Assembly (NCBI RefSeq): GCF_947488945.1
Contig: NZ_CANLBS010000002.1
Location: 1-64,000, forward strand
Reading direction: 5' to 3'
Length of the DNA stretch: 64,000 nt
Source of the DNA: an uncultured Streptomyces sp.
GTDB taxonomy: Bacteria > Actinomycetota > Actinomycetes > Streptomycetales > Streptomycetaceae
The notes under the pieces were generated by a model, which was not told where the DNA came from, did no database searches, and saw only the letters and a program-made list of their open reading frames with translations. The translations under genes were made by a program, and so were the position numbers. Of this stretch, positions 56,098 to 64,000 are shown one piece after another (position 1 is the first letter of the stretch; each line of letters starts with the position of its first letter).

Positions 56098-58824
56098 TTA
56101 AAAAAGGGTGGGATGACCCTTTTCAGCAGCCTCGCGTGATGTGCGGATCTGCGCGTTCGCGATGTTTCGTGCGGCGACATCGACGCCGCGTCGGCTGCGC
56201 TGTAGACCGTTCCATGCGGCAACGTCGGCCTCGCCTTCGGGCAGTCTGTTTGCCAGGTAGGCGATCGCGGACCACAGGTACTCGTCGTCGTTGTCTCTGG
56301 CAGCGTCCACGAGAACCTCGGCGACAGCGTCCAGACCATCCGGCCAAGCCTTCGCCATGGCGAAGGCCACGTCGATGACGGAGGAGTCCGGCGTGACGGT
56401 GCTCTTGAACTCCTTCGCGGTGAGGAGGCGGCAGCCCTTGTCCCCCTGGTGGAGCAGGTTCTTGACGTCACCCATGTCCAGATCGCCGGCCAAGACTTGC
56501 CATCGGAGTTCCGACTTAGGTGCCAGTTGCCGGCCATAGAGGCGTACCCACCACAGGGCGAAGCGCGTACGCGCGTCGAACGAGTCCAGCGGCAAGGAAA
56601 CGACTTTGATGTCTGCGGCGTCCTGGACGGCCTTTCGGGCAACGATCAGGAAGCGCTCCAGTCCCACTACAGCGCCCGTCACGTCCAGGATCTGCGAGTA
56701 GCGTCCTGTCACTTCCATCGCCGGTCCGGCGGATGCCATGAGCATGTCGGTGTGTGCAAGGCCCGACCGGTCCCAGAGTTCGACTCTTGACTTGACCTCG
56801 GCTTTTACCTGCGCCTCTACGGCGGCGAGGCGTCCTTCCCTGCGGTCCGGGGGCGCGGGTCGGCAGGCCATTGTCAGGGTCGTGACGATGTTGGCGGACG
56901 TCGCGGAAGCTCCTCCGGCCTCGGTCTTGGCGGGCCACGACCCTGTGAGGATCAAACCGGCTGCCGAAATCGCGCTGAGCAGGCGATGCCAGACTTCGAG
57001 GTCCCCGTGCCCGAAGACGATGGTGACGACGCCATCGTCGGTTACGACACGGCGTGCCTCTGCGAACGCTCGGGCGATGCTGCTGTCGTAGTGCTCACGT
57101 GTGCGATGGTCCCCGGCGGGTCCGCCGCCCCGCTTGACGATGATCTCCTCTGCCTTGTCCTGGACACCCCCAGGGTGCGTGGTCATGGACAGCATCGGGT
57201 CGGCCGTGTTCATGGCGCGCTTCGCCCAGACGAAGAAGACGTCACTGGAGTCGCTGTAGTCGATCATGTCGTCGTACGGAGGATCGGTGACGACAGCATC
57301 GAGCCAGTTGGGCCGGAACGGCAGCGTGGTGGCACTGCCACGTTGCACGGACGCTGGCAGGGCTGAGGCCCGCTGCCGAATGTTTCGCAGTGCGGTGACG
57401 GTCTGCTTTGAAAGGGATTCCCAGGAACCAGGCCCGGACGACAGCCCGCTTTCAAACCAGTCGTACGAGAAGGAGACTGCCGACTGATTGACGAAGATGT
57501 CGCCAACCTGCGCTCCACCCGCTTTTTGAAGGCGTGCTCCGCGGGTGGAGCGTCGGATCTTACGCATCATCGCCGCCGTGGCGTAACCGGCGAGAGCGCG
57601 AGCGTAGTCGGTTGAGATGCCGGCCTTCAGGCACTCCTGGGTGACTTCGTTGATGGCGCGGGCCAGCCGGACCAGTCCTAGGGTCTGGCGCGCTTCACAC
57701 ATGTCGCCATAGGTGCGGTCCCCGTAATTAACTGATTGAATCGTTCGCGTGTTACCCGGGGCGATGAGCTCGTCAGGGCGTGCTGGCAACAGGCCGAAAG
57801 GCGGTTCATGTTTCAGTGCTTCCGCTGCCTGCTTCGCTGCAGAGAACTCTCGATCGGTGGGCTGGCGGAAGACCTTCGTCTTGTCTTCTGGGTCGATATC
57901 GGCTGCCGCGAGGAGCATGTCCTCGCGCATACCTTCGGCGCTCAGGCGAGTGTGCACTGCTTTGGAGTGGACATGATCGCAGAACGGGCACACGGCGACG
58001 CGACCGTCTGCCGAGTACTTGCTCTTGCCTGCTTGGACGCGTGTAGGCGTGCCGATCGGCGGGCCGTCGTGGACGAGAGCTTCGCAGATGCCTGTAGTGG
58101 GGTCTGCATGGATACGGAAGCTCTGGCCGCTGTCTCCCTTTTTGGGGCGAGGGCGTCGCAATTCCAGTTCGCCGACAAGCGGAAAGCGTCTACCACATTC
58201 TTGGCATGGAAGTGTGGAAGCCCAAAGGTATCCCCAGGGGTAGGTTCCGGCGGACTTGGGGTAGAAGTCGTCCATCGATTTGCGGAAGCGGTGCCCGACT
58301 TCCTGGAGAAAGGTCTCTACGTCAGTGACGATGCGGTCCCTGTCCCCTTCGAGGGGCAGGGCTCCATTACTCTTTTGGAAGGGCAGGGACGGCTCCCGAC
58401 GCCAGTCCCGGAAGGGAAGGTCGGCAAGAAGGGAGCCTCCGAGAGCTGCGAATGGGGAGTAATCGATTCCGAAGGCTTCTGCCTGGAGCCGTCCTGCTTC
58501 GAGAGGGATCATGGCCCGTCCGGAAAATGGGTCCAGTACCCGAGGCCGCCGACCGTATTCTTTCTCAAGGATGGCCTGGATCTCGGTTGCACCGTCCGTG
58601 TGCCCCTTGAGTGCCCTGCGGACGAGGTTCTGCAGGTCGCGCTGGTCAGCCTCGTCGTCAGGCCAGGGCAGGAGACTTGTGAGTACGGCCGCCTTAGCCT
58701 GGGCGACGGGACGCTTTGCGAACCACACCCAGAGGCTTGACTCGGTATTACCGCTTCCCCAGCTCTCGGAGCACGCATCACTGACCTCAGCGCAGGGAAA
58801 CCAGCGTTCGATCATGCGTGTCAT
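56098..58824 (-). CDS. DUF1156 adenine-specific DNA methylase
   Basis: SAM motif region: RVLDPFSGRAMIPLEAG (about 95-111). Catalytic motif IV is DPPY (514-517, TDPPYDDMIDY). The inserted part has two Cys pairs, CQEC (207, 210) and CPFC (279, 282), which form a zinc ribbon, as known for DUF1156 (COG1743-type). It would methylate adenine in host DNA. The C-terminal 200 residues are helical and unassigned. Its ATG overlaps the helicase stop (ATGA). It is followed by DUF499 after 51 bases, so the three genes form one operon. Confidence 0.9.
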   Translation of the reverse strand: MTRMIERWFPCAEVSDACSESWGSGNTESSLWVWFAKRPVAQAKAAVLTSLLPWPDDEADQRDLQNLVRRALKGHTDGATEIQAILEKEYGRRPRVLDPFSGRAMIPLEAGRLQAEAFGIDYSPFAALGGSLLADLPFRDWRREPSLPFQKSNGALPLEGDRDRIVTDVETFLQEVGHRFRKSMDDFYPKSAGTYPWGYLWASTLPCQECGRRFPLVGELELRRPRPKKGDSGQSFRIHADPTTGICEALVHDGPPIGTPTRVQAGKSKYSADGRVAVCPFCDHVHSKAVHTRLSAEGMREDMLLAAADIDPEDKTKVFRQPTDREFSAAKQAAEALKHEPPFGLLPARPDELIAPGNTRTIQSVNYGDRTYGDMCEARQTLGLVRLARAINEVTQECLKAGISTDYARALAGYATAAMMRKIRRSTRGARLQKAGGAQVGDIFVNQSAVSFSYDWFESGLSSGPGSWESLSKQTVTALRNIRQRASALPASVQRGSATTLPFRPNWLDAVVTDPPYDDMIDYSDSSDVFFVWAKRAMNTADPMLSMTTHPGGVQDKAEEIIVKRGGGPAGDHRTREHYDSSIARAFAEARRVVTDDGVVTIVFGHGDLEVWHRLLSAISAAGLILTGSWPAKTEAGGASATSANIVTTLTMACRPAPPDRREGRLAAVEAQVKAEVKSRVELWDRSGLAHTDMLMASAGPAMEVTGRYSQILDVTGAVVGLERFLIVARKAVQDAADIKVVSLPLDSFDARTRFALWWVRLYGRQLAPKSELRWQVLAGDLDMGDVKNLLHQGDKGCRLLTAKEFKSTVTPDSSVIDVAFAMAKAWPDGLDAVAEVLVDAARDNDDEYLWSAIAYLANRLPEGEADVAAWNGLQRSRRGVDVAARNIANAQIRTSREAAEKGHPTLF

Positions 58825-61800
58825 GTGGAGCTCTCCTGAGTACGGTCACGGGCGGTCCGTAGTGAGGACCCGGGGATCCGAAAGACGGCGTCGCCGCGGA
58901 TGTCACCCGCGAATACGTTAATAGGGTCGCGGAAGCTACCGAAAAGCGCCCCCAGGCCGTCGTTGCACTGGTCCACGACGTACAGCCAGTAGTCCCTCCG
59001 GTGCTGCATGGCCATGAGCACCTCGTTACCCGTCAGACGGATCCCCCGGGATGCCGCTGAGTCCCATACTCCCTTGACCTCAACCAGTTGCTGGTCACGG
59101 CCCCTCACTGCCCGCAGATCGTATCCCCGATTCTCCGTGTGTACGTCCGAGACGATCCATCCGTCCTCCTGGAGGAGGCGCTGCACGTGCCGCATGGCGA
59201 CGCGCTCGGAGTCCTTCTCCTCGACCGTCTTGTCGACCGCGCTCGCGTAGACCCGCATGCGGCCTACGCAGGTCGGGGTGGTGATCTCCACTTTGCTTAG
59301 GCGTTCCAACTCCTCCAGCCGCCGCTGTGCCTGCGCGCGCAGGCGATCGCGCAGCGCCAGACGCTCGTCACGGTTCGGGATCTGGTGCGTGAGATCTACG
59401 GGAAGGTTCTGCAGGTCGCGCCGCGCGGAGGCGAACCAGTCGTCGCGTACCTCCTGATACTTCTTACGGGTGTCGCCTGCGAGCTGGTTGGCGCGCTCCT
59501 CGGCCAGCTGCTCGCGGGCCGGGTGCGGCGCGCCTCCCGGCTGGGTAGTGGGCACCAGGTTGGCCAGCGTCTCCCAGCGGACGGGATACGCGTCGCCTGT
59601 CTCGTCGATTCGAATGAGCCCTGCCCAAGCGGTACGCCGCTTTCCCCCCACCTCGGTCAGGGTGGCCTCGTAAGCGTGCAGCTCGTAGCCCGTAATGCTG
59701 GTTGGATCCTCGGCCGCGCCCCCGCGGTAGAGGTCGGGGGCAAGCCCGTCAGCGACATGTCCGATGAGATCGCCGAAGGCCAGGCTGCCGGGGCCAAGAG
59801 GCAAAGCCCGAGACGTGTCTGCGCTTCCTGCGTTGTCCTTGAGGGCTTGGCTGCTTGTGGCCACCAGAGCCTGTTGCCCACTGCCCAGCCCTGCGGGGAG
59901 TGCGGCGTCTGAGGTGAGAAGCAGAATGCCGTCACCGGCCGCAGTGTTCTGTACACGCAAAAGGTCGGCGGCATCGAGCCGCTTGAGGAATGCCTCGACG
60001 ATGGCGGGGTTGATGCGTTCGAGGAGGTCTTGCTGGAGGAGAGTCAGTGCGGCCATCGCTTCGACCTTGCTGGCCAGCTCGGCTTCCTGCGCTCGGGCCT
60101 GCTGGGCCCGCCTGCGCAAGTCCACCACGGTGATTCGGCGGGCCGCCTCTTCTGCGGCCTGCCGTCGCTCGGCGTCATCGCCGTAGAGAGCCTGGAGCCA
60201 TTCCTCATACCGGATGCCGGCGAGTTCGGCTACGAGGGAGAGACTGTCGAACATCTGGCCATCGAGCTCGTTGGCAGCAGTAACAAACCGGTCGAGAAGG
60301 CGGTGCAAGGTCGCGCCTTCCCGGGTATCGACCGCGACCAGGTTGAACAGTTCGACGTCTCGGGTCTGGCCGACACGGTGGATGCGGCCCATCCGCTGTT
60401 CGAGTCGCACTAGAGACCAGGGGATGTCGTAGTTGATCAAGACATGTGCCACCTGGAGGTCGATGCCTTCGTTGCCCGCGTCGGTGGAGACGATGATCTG
60501 AAAGTCGCCGCGCATGAAGGCGGCTCGTACTGCGTCGCGCTCGTTGTTGGGCTGTCGGCCGGAGTACATGCGTGCCGTGTAGCCCTCACGCTCAAGCCGC
60601 TCGGTGATCCACTCCGCAGTGTCCGCGAACTCCGTGAAGATGACTGCCTGCTGATCGCCGCCGGGTGCGATGCCTTCGGGGGCCAGGCACCCGTCGATGA
60701 GTACTCGCCACTTAGAGGGAGCGTTCATCGGATCCTGGAGGATCTGGTCTACCTGCTCGACAAGATCGGAGATGGCCTTGCGCTCGGCGCGGGATGCGGC
60801 TGAGTCCGCGTTGACGACCTGGGCTTCCTCGCGGCTGGCGTCGTCCTCACCGTAGGGGTCTGCCTGCACGGAGGCTTCGGCAGCGGCGAGCCGCCCCATG
60901 TGCTGCTGTCGGCGCCTCAACGTCTCCTGGAGCGCGAAAAGAGAGGAGGCAGCTCGCTTGCCGTAGACCATACGGGCAAGCGGCTGGGCGTTAGGCAGCA
61001 TGTAGCGGTCCACCATCGCCAGTGCCTGGGTGTAGACCGAGAGCTCCTGGCGGCTCAGCGGAATACGGTGATTCGTGGCCCGGCGACGTTTGAAGAGATG
61101 GCTATGGCCGTCGTAGTCGACCAGGTCCTCCTTCATCCGGCGAAGGAAGTGGATCGGCCCGGGCGTGAGCTTGGACAATTCCTGCGACTGATCGTCGCCC
61201 GGATCCGGGTAAATGTCGGGATCCACCAGATGCAGGAGATGACGGAACAGCCACTCGGATCCGCGATGCGGGGTCGCCGTCATGAGGAGAGTGCGAGGCG
61301 CCCGGGACAGGAGCCGACCCACCCTGTGATACGTCTGCGCCGTGGGGGTCAGCCTGTGCGCTTCGTCGAATACGACGATGTCCCAGCCTGCGCGGTCTGG
61401 ACGGATGGCTTCCTGTACGGCGCCATTAACTGCCGCCAACTCCAGTGACACAACCCACATGTCGTGAGTTACATCGAGTGCATGCTCACGGACGGTGTCG
61501 GCGGTGATCCGGCGAAGGCCGCCGTCGAAGAACCGGTCGAAGTCTGCCTGCCATTTGGACACCAGGTTGGCTGGCGCGACGATCAATGCCTTGCGGATGA
61601 GTCCATACCGCTGCATCTCGCGGAGATATAGGCCAGCCATGATGGTCTTACCAGTGCCCGGCTCGTCGGCGAGCATGAACCGCAACCACGGCTGCGGCAG
61701 CATGGCCCCGTAAACCGCGTTCGCCTGATGCGCATAGGGGTTCAAGGGCGACGACGCGAGAAGGGTGCTGCTCGCGTTGGTCGCGGCGGCGCCCATCCAT

Positions 61801-62036
61801 TGCGTCCACATGCCGGCCAAGATTCGCGCGGAGGGCGCGCCGCCGTCCCTCGCCAGCACCTGCACCCGGGCTGCTTCCTCGGCAGTTAGATCGGCTTTGT
61901 AGAGAGCTTGGTGATCATCGATGACGTACAGAGACCACCCGCCATCAGGTAGCTTCCGTGCCAAGTCGATGGTTACCCAGCCGGGCACAGTTTTCGGCAG
62001 GCTGACGCGCTGCCCCTGCTCGAATGACGTCGCCAC
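58821..62036 (-). CDS. SNF2-type helicase with C-terminal nuclease-like domain
   Basis: The 1071-residue protein has Walker A at DEPGTGKT (124-131), DEAH (224-227), TATPHRGSEW and QRMGRIHRVGQ, all typical of SNF2/DISARM-like helicases. The region to about 640 is the helicase core. The rest is a helical arm and then, at about 965-1000, GYDLRAVRG...LVEVKG: Asp973, Glu986 and Lys988 form a D...ExK pattern as in DUF3883/restriction-endonuclease folds. The protein could translocate on and cut non-modified DNA. It starts the operon, and a long non-coding region with a palindrome precedes it. Confidence 0.9.
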   Translation of the reverse strand: MATSFEQGQRVSLPKTVPGWVTIDLARKLPDGGWSLYVIDDHQALYKADLTAEEAARVQVLARDGGAPSARILAGMWTQWMGAAATNASSTLLASSPLNPYAHQANAVYGAMLPQPWLRFMLADEPGTGKTIMAGLYLREMQRYGLIRKALIVAPANLVSKWQADFDRFFDGGLRRITADTVREHALDVTHDMWVVSLELAAVNGAVQEAIRPDRAGWDIVVFDEAHRLTPTAQTYHRVGRLLSRAPRTLLMTATPHRGSEWLFRHLLHLVDPDIYPDPGDDQSQELSKLTPGPIHFLRRMKEDLVDYDGHSHLFKRRRATNHRIPLSRQELSVYTQALAMVDRYMLPNAQPLARMVYGKRAASSLFALQETLRRRQQHMGRLAAAEASVQADPYGEDDASREEAQVVNADSAASRAERKAISDLVEQVDQILQDPMNAPSKWRVLIDGCLAPEGIAPGGDQQAVIFTEFADTAEWITERLEREGYTARMYSGRQPNNERDAVRAAFMRGDFQIIVSTDAGNEGIDLQVAHVLINYDIPWSLVRLEQRMGRIHRVGQTRDVELFNLVAVDTREGATLHRLLDRFVTAANELDGQMFDSLSLVAELAGIRYEEWLQALYGDDAERRQAAEEAARRITVVDLRRRAQQARAQEAELASKVEAMAALTLLQQDLLERINPAIVEAFLKRLDAADLLRVQNTAAGDGILLLTSDAALPAGLGSGQQALVATSSQALKDNAGSADTSRALPLGPGSLAFGDLIGHVADGLAPDLYRGGAAEDPTSITGYELHAYEATLTEVGGKRRTAWAGLIRIDETGDAYPVRWETLANLVPTTQPGGAPHPAREQLAEERANQLAGDTRKKYQEVRDDWFASARRDLQNLPVDLTHQIPNRDERLALRDRLRAQAQRRLEELERLSKVEITTPTCVGRMRVYASAVDKTVEEKDSERVAMRHVQRLLQEDGWIVSDVHTENRGYDLRAVRGRDQQLVEVKGVWDSAASRGIRLTGNEVLMAMQHRRDYWLYVVDQCNDGLGALFGSFRDPINVFAGDIRGDAVFRIPGSSLRTARDRTQESST

Positions 62037-62568
62037 GAACCTGCTGCTCCCCGCTATGTGTCACGCTCGCTCCAGTCGACCGTCGATGTCGACGGTGCGG
62101 CTATACCACCCTAGTACTGGCTGTGTGTGACTCGCGTGTAGCGCTTGTCGAGCCAGGAGAAGCAGGACGCCGCCGCAAGGCTGTGGGGGCCCTGAGAGGG
62201 GGAGCCGGCCACTGTCGGCGGCCGACGTCAGCAGCCATGGCTGCTGACGTCGGCCCGGACCGCACTCAGTCCCAGCCGTCGGAGATCGAGCGAAGCGCGC
62301 CGAAGAGTGCTCCATCGAGGAGTAGTCCCGGCAGCCGTGAGTTACCCGGCCGCAGTTCGCACCTGCGGCACCGGTCCATCGACAGTGAGCCAGTGCTGGG
62401 GCGACGTCCTGTGCCATGCTCTTGCCGGAAGATCGCCCGGTGTCCGTGATGACGAGGACGGTGCATGACGGCGTCAGGCTCGGCGACAGCGACCTCGAAG
62501 TTCGGAGATGACGGCCCTGTCAAACGCGTTGACTGCACCATCCACCGCAGCCACCCGGTCGGCCGCAT
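62037..62568. promoter_or_regulatory. Intergenic region with perfect palindrome
   Basis: This 530-base gap between the subtilase stop and the helicase start holds no convincing gene: the frames at 62024-62449, 62061-62417 and 62266-62568 are Arg/Ser-rich shadows. The 36-base palindrome at 62220-62255 is the main feature. The promoter for the defence operon should be in the last 200 bases before 62036. Confidence 0.5.
62220..62255. repeat. Perfect 36-bp palindrome without loop
   Basis: The centre is CAGCCATGGCTG, and pairing extends 18 bases on either side with no mismatch. Such a site could form a cruciform, be a dimeric regulator's operator, or act as terminator of the subtilase gene. It is 184 bases upstream of the helicase start. 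Confidence 0.75.
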
Positions 62569-64000
62569 CTACCAGCCCAATTCCATCTGAACGGGGATGC
62601 CGTTCACGACATCGCTCTGAGCCTGTGGGGCCACTCCGATTGGTACGCCGAGCCGGGTGGCGATGGGCGTGTACAGGTCGGTAGAGACCTCTGGGGTGCG
62701 CAGGGAGATCAGGAGGGCGTAGCTGACGGGTAGGCCGATGCGGTCGTTGCGCCTGTTCGCCTTCCACCAGCCTCCGATGGGGTAGACGGCGAGCGTGCCG
62801 CAGTCGGCGAGTTCGGCCGCCGATCCGCGCCAGATGTCGGCGTGCAGGGAGCCGAGGTTGCGGGCTCGGGGGCCGACCAGCCACTTGCTGTTGGATTCGA
62901 ATGCCCTGGGGTTGCCGAGGCCGTCGCTTTCGTGTTCCGCCTGTTCGGCCAGTCTTCTTTGGAAGGAGTCGCTGGATTCGGTGGGGCCTTTGATGGCGAA
63001 GCGGAGGCCGTGTGAGGCATAGCTGTAGCGGCCGAGCATGCCGCGCCGGCCGGGATTGGGTTCGATCATGTAGGCGAGCGTTACGCGCAGGTCGACGGTG
63101 GTCTCGGCCAGGTCGCGCAGTTGTTCCAAGGGCCAGGGCAGCTCGTGCAGCTTGAGTTCGGCCAGGCGAGCCTGCCCGCCCTTGACCTTGTACGGCACCA
63201 GGGTGTTCTGGATGATCATCGTGACGGCGTTCGAGGCGCTGCTGCGGATACGTTCGGCGGTGGGCACGCCCCACCCGTACCGGCGGATCACCTGTCGCAT
63301 CACGTCGCCCTTGGCGAGTTTGGGGGCGCCGGTCTTCTTGAACAGGCCCTGTTCGACCATGGCTGGGGTCCACTGGGCTTCGTGCACGAGAAGGGCCCGA
63401 ACAGTCTCCGGCCTCAGTCCGGGGTAGGCGCTCATCGCCGTAGCGGCGAGCGCAGCCGCCTGGGCCGTGGCAGCGCTTGTAGCGTTCGTCCATGTCAGCT
63501 GACGCGCAGGGTCGTGGTGGGTGGTTGCCACGCTCACCAGATCGTGTGCGTCCAGGATGCTGTCGTCAGGGGCGACGAGCATGTTGCCGCCCTCCAGAAC
63601 GATGTCGGGCTTGGTGATAGAACCGTTGGTCAGCGCCACCGAGGTCCGGCTGAAGGGGGACAGGGCGCCCGGCGCCGCCAGCGGACGGTATCCCTGGAAC
63701 AGGGCGGAATCGGGGACGGCGTCCATGTGCGTGCACGCCCCGACGGTGAGTACGTTGTGCGCTTGGGCAGGTTCCTCGATGCGTGACAGGTCGGACAGAA
63801 GGAGCGGATCCAGCGTGCCGTCGTCGCGGCGCATTTGGTGGGGGACAGCACCGCGGATGTTGCCGGCGCTGACGATGATCAGGCGTGACGCTTCGGGATC
63901 GGGCGCACCGATCAGCTCGATCCGGTCGTCCCGGACAGTGACGTCCGTCCCTGCTGCCAGGGCGTCCAGGGTGGCCGACCACAGGGTTGCGGTGCCGTCT
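62569..64000 (-). CDS. S8-family subtilisin-like protease, C-terminal part
   Basis: The reading frame stays open to the window edge, so the N-terminus (with the Asp and His of the triad) is outside. The visible part opens DGTATLWSATLDALAAGTDV and then has RLIIVSAGNIRG, the usual S8 Asn strand. The Ser region reads WTNATSAATAQAAALAATAMSAYPGLRPETVRALLVHEA, close to the canonical GTSxAxP-helix. The last 220 residues are a beta-rich extension with GGWWKANRRNDRIGLPVSYALLISL. Such proteases often sit beside an AAA ATPase gene in defence islands. That gene, if present, would be to the right, off the window. Confidence 0.85.
   Translation of the reverse strand, partial: DGTATLWSATLDALAAGTDVTVRDDRIELIGAPDPEASRLIIVSAGNIRGAVPHQMRRDDGTLDPLLLSDLSRIEEPAQAHNVLTVGACTHMDAVPDSALFQGYRPLAAPGALSPFSRTSVALTNGSITKPDIVLEGGNMLVAPDDSILDAHDLVSVATTHHDPARQLTWTNATSAATAQAAALAATAMSAYPGLRPETVRALLVHEAQWTPAMVEQGLFKKTGAPKLAKGDVMRQVIRRYGWGVPTAERIRSSASNAVTMIIQNTLVPYKVKGGQARLAELKLHELPWPLEQLRDLAETTVDLRVTLAYMIEPNPGRRGMLGRYSYASHGLRFAIKGPTESSDSFQRRLAEQAEHESDGLGNPRAFESNSKWLVGPRARNLGSLHADIWRGSAAELADCGTLAVYPIGGWWKANRRNDRIGLPVSYALLISLRTPEVSTDLYTPIATRLGVPIGVAPQAQSDVVNGIPVQMELGW

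Overview
The window is high-GC actinobacterial DNA, most likely from Streptomyces or a close relative. The signs are DUF317 proteins, an XRE/DUF5753 plus DUF397 pair, a WhiB-type protein, a conservon (CvnA-B-C-D), many GTG starts and long runs of genes coupled through ATGA or GTGA overlaps. No rRNA, tRNA or CRISPR array was found. Nearly all of it is accessory: mobilization genes, two regulatory modules, two biosynthetic regions, an integrase and a DNA-modification defence island. Whether it is chromosomal island or linear plasmid cannot be told from the window.

Layout, left to right. 0-7.3 kb: a leftward pair or trio of unknown proteins, a small coupled rightward operon of DUF317 proteins, a lipoprotein, a zinc-ribbon-like protein and an RmlD-like reductase. 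7.3-14.4 kb: a tightly coupled leftward mobilization operon (HTH protein, WhiB-like protein, Spd-like membrane protein with 15-residue repeats, MobC, relaxase), with an oriT-like hairpin inside the annotated MobC frame. 14.4-17.9 kb: a divergent promoter region with repeated ACTTCA/TGAAGT operators, then XRE regulator, ImmA/IrrE metalloprotease, MAB_1171c-type membrane protein and a PAP2-like membrane protein.

18-27.8 kb: a leftward ten-gene cluster I cannot match to a known product. It contains two phytanoyl-CoA-dioxygenase-type oxygenases, a divergent phosphoketolase, a YrdC-domain protein, two methyltransferases (one fused to a Nudix hydrolase), a HAD phosphatase, an enolase-superfamily enzyme and a probable radical SAM enzyme with an unusual CX2CX2C motif. 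Two regulators (LuxR-like and GntR-like) sit upstream. 30-38.5 kb: an FxLD-class lanthipeptide cluster with precursor peptide, LanB glutamylation domain, LanC cyclase, a protein fusing the LanB elimination domain to an isoaspartyl-type O-methyltransferase, a helical-repeat protein and DUF6082/DUF6624-type accessory proteins. 38.6-46.6 kb: an acyl-CoA dehydrogenase, a GAF protein, the conservon, a GH15 glycosidase, and a DUF6415 protein with a tiny membrane protein.

46.7-50.6 kb: an aminotransferase class IV gene coupled to an HTH-SUMF1 fusion, then an XRE/DUF5753-DUF397 pair. 51.4-53 kb: excisionase and tyrosine integrase, direct repeats and a near-perfect palindrome. 53-62 kb: three large leftward genes (DUF499 ATPase, DUF1156 DNA methylase, SNF2-type helicase with a C-terminal nuclease-like domain) that look like a DISARM/BREX-style defence system, followed by a subtilase cut by the window end. 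The strongest novelty candidates are the 18-27.8 kb cluster, the split and fused lanthipeptide dehydratase, and the defence trio beside the integrase.
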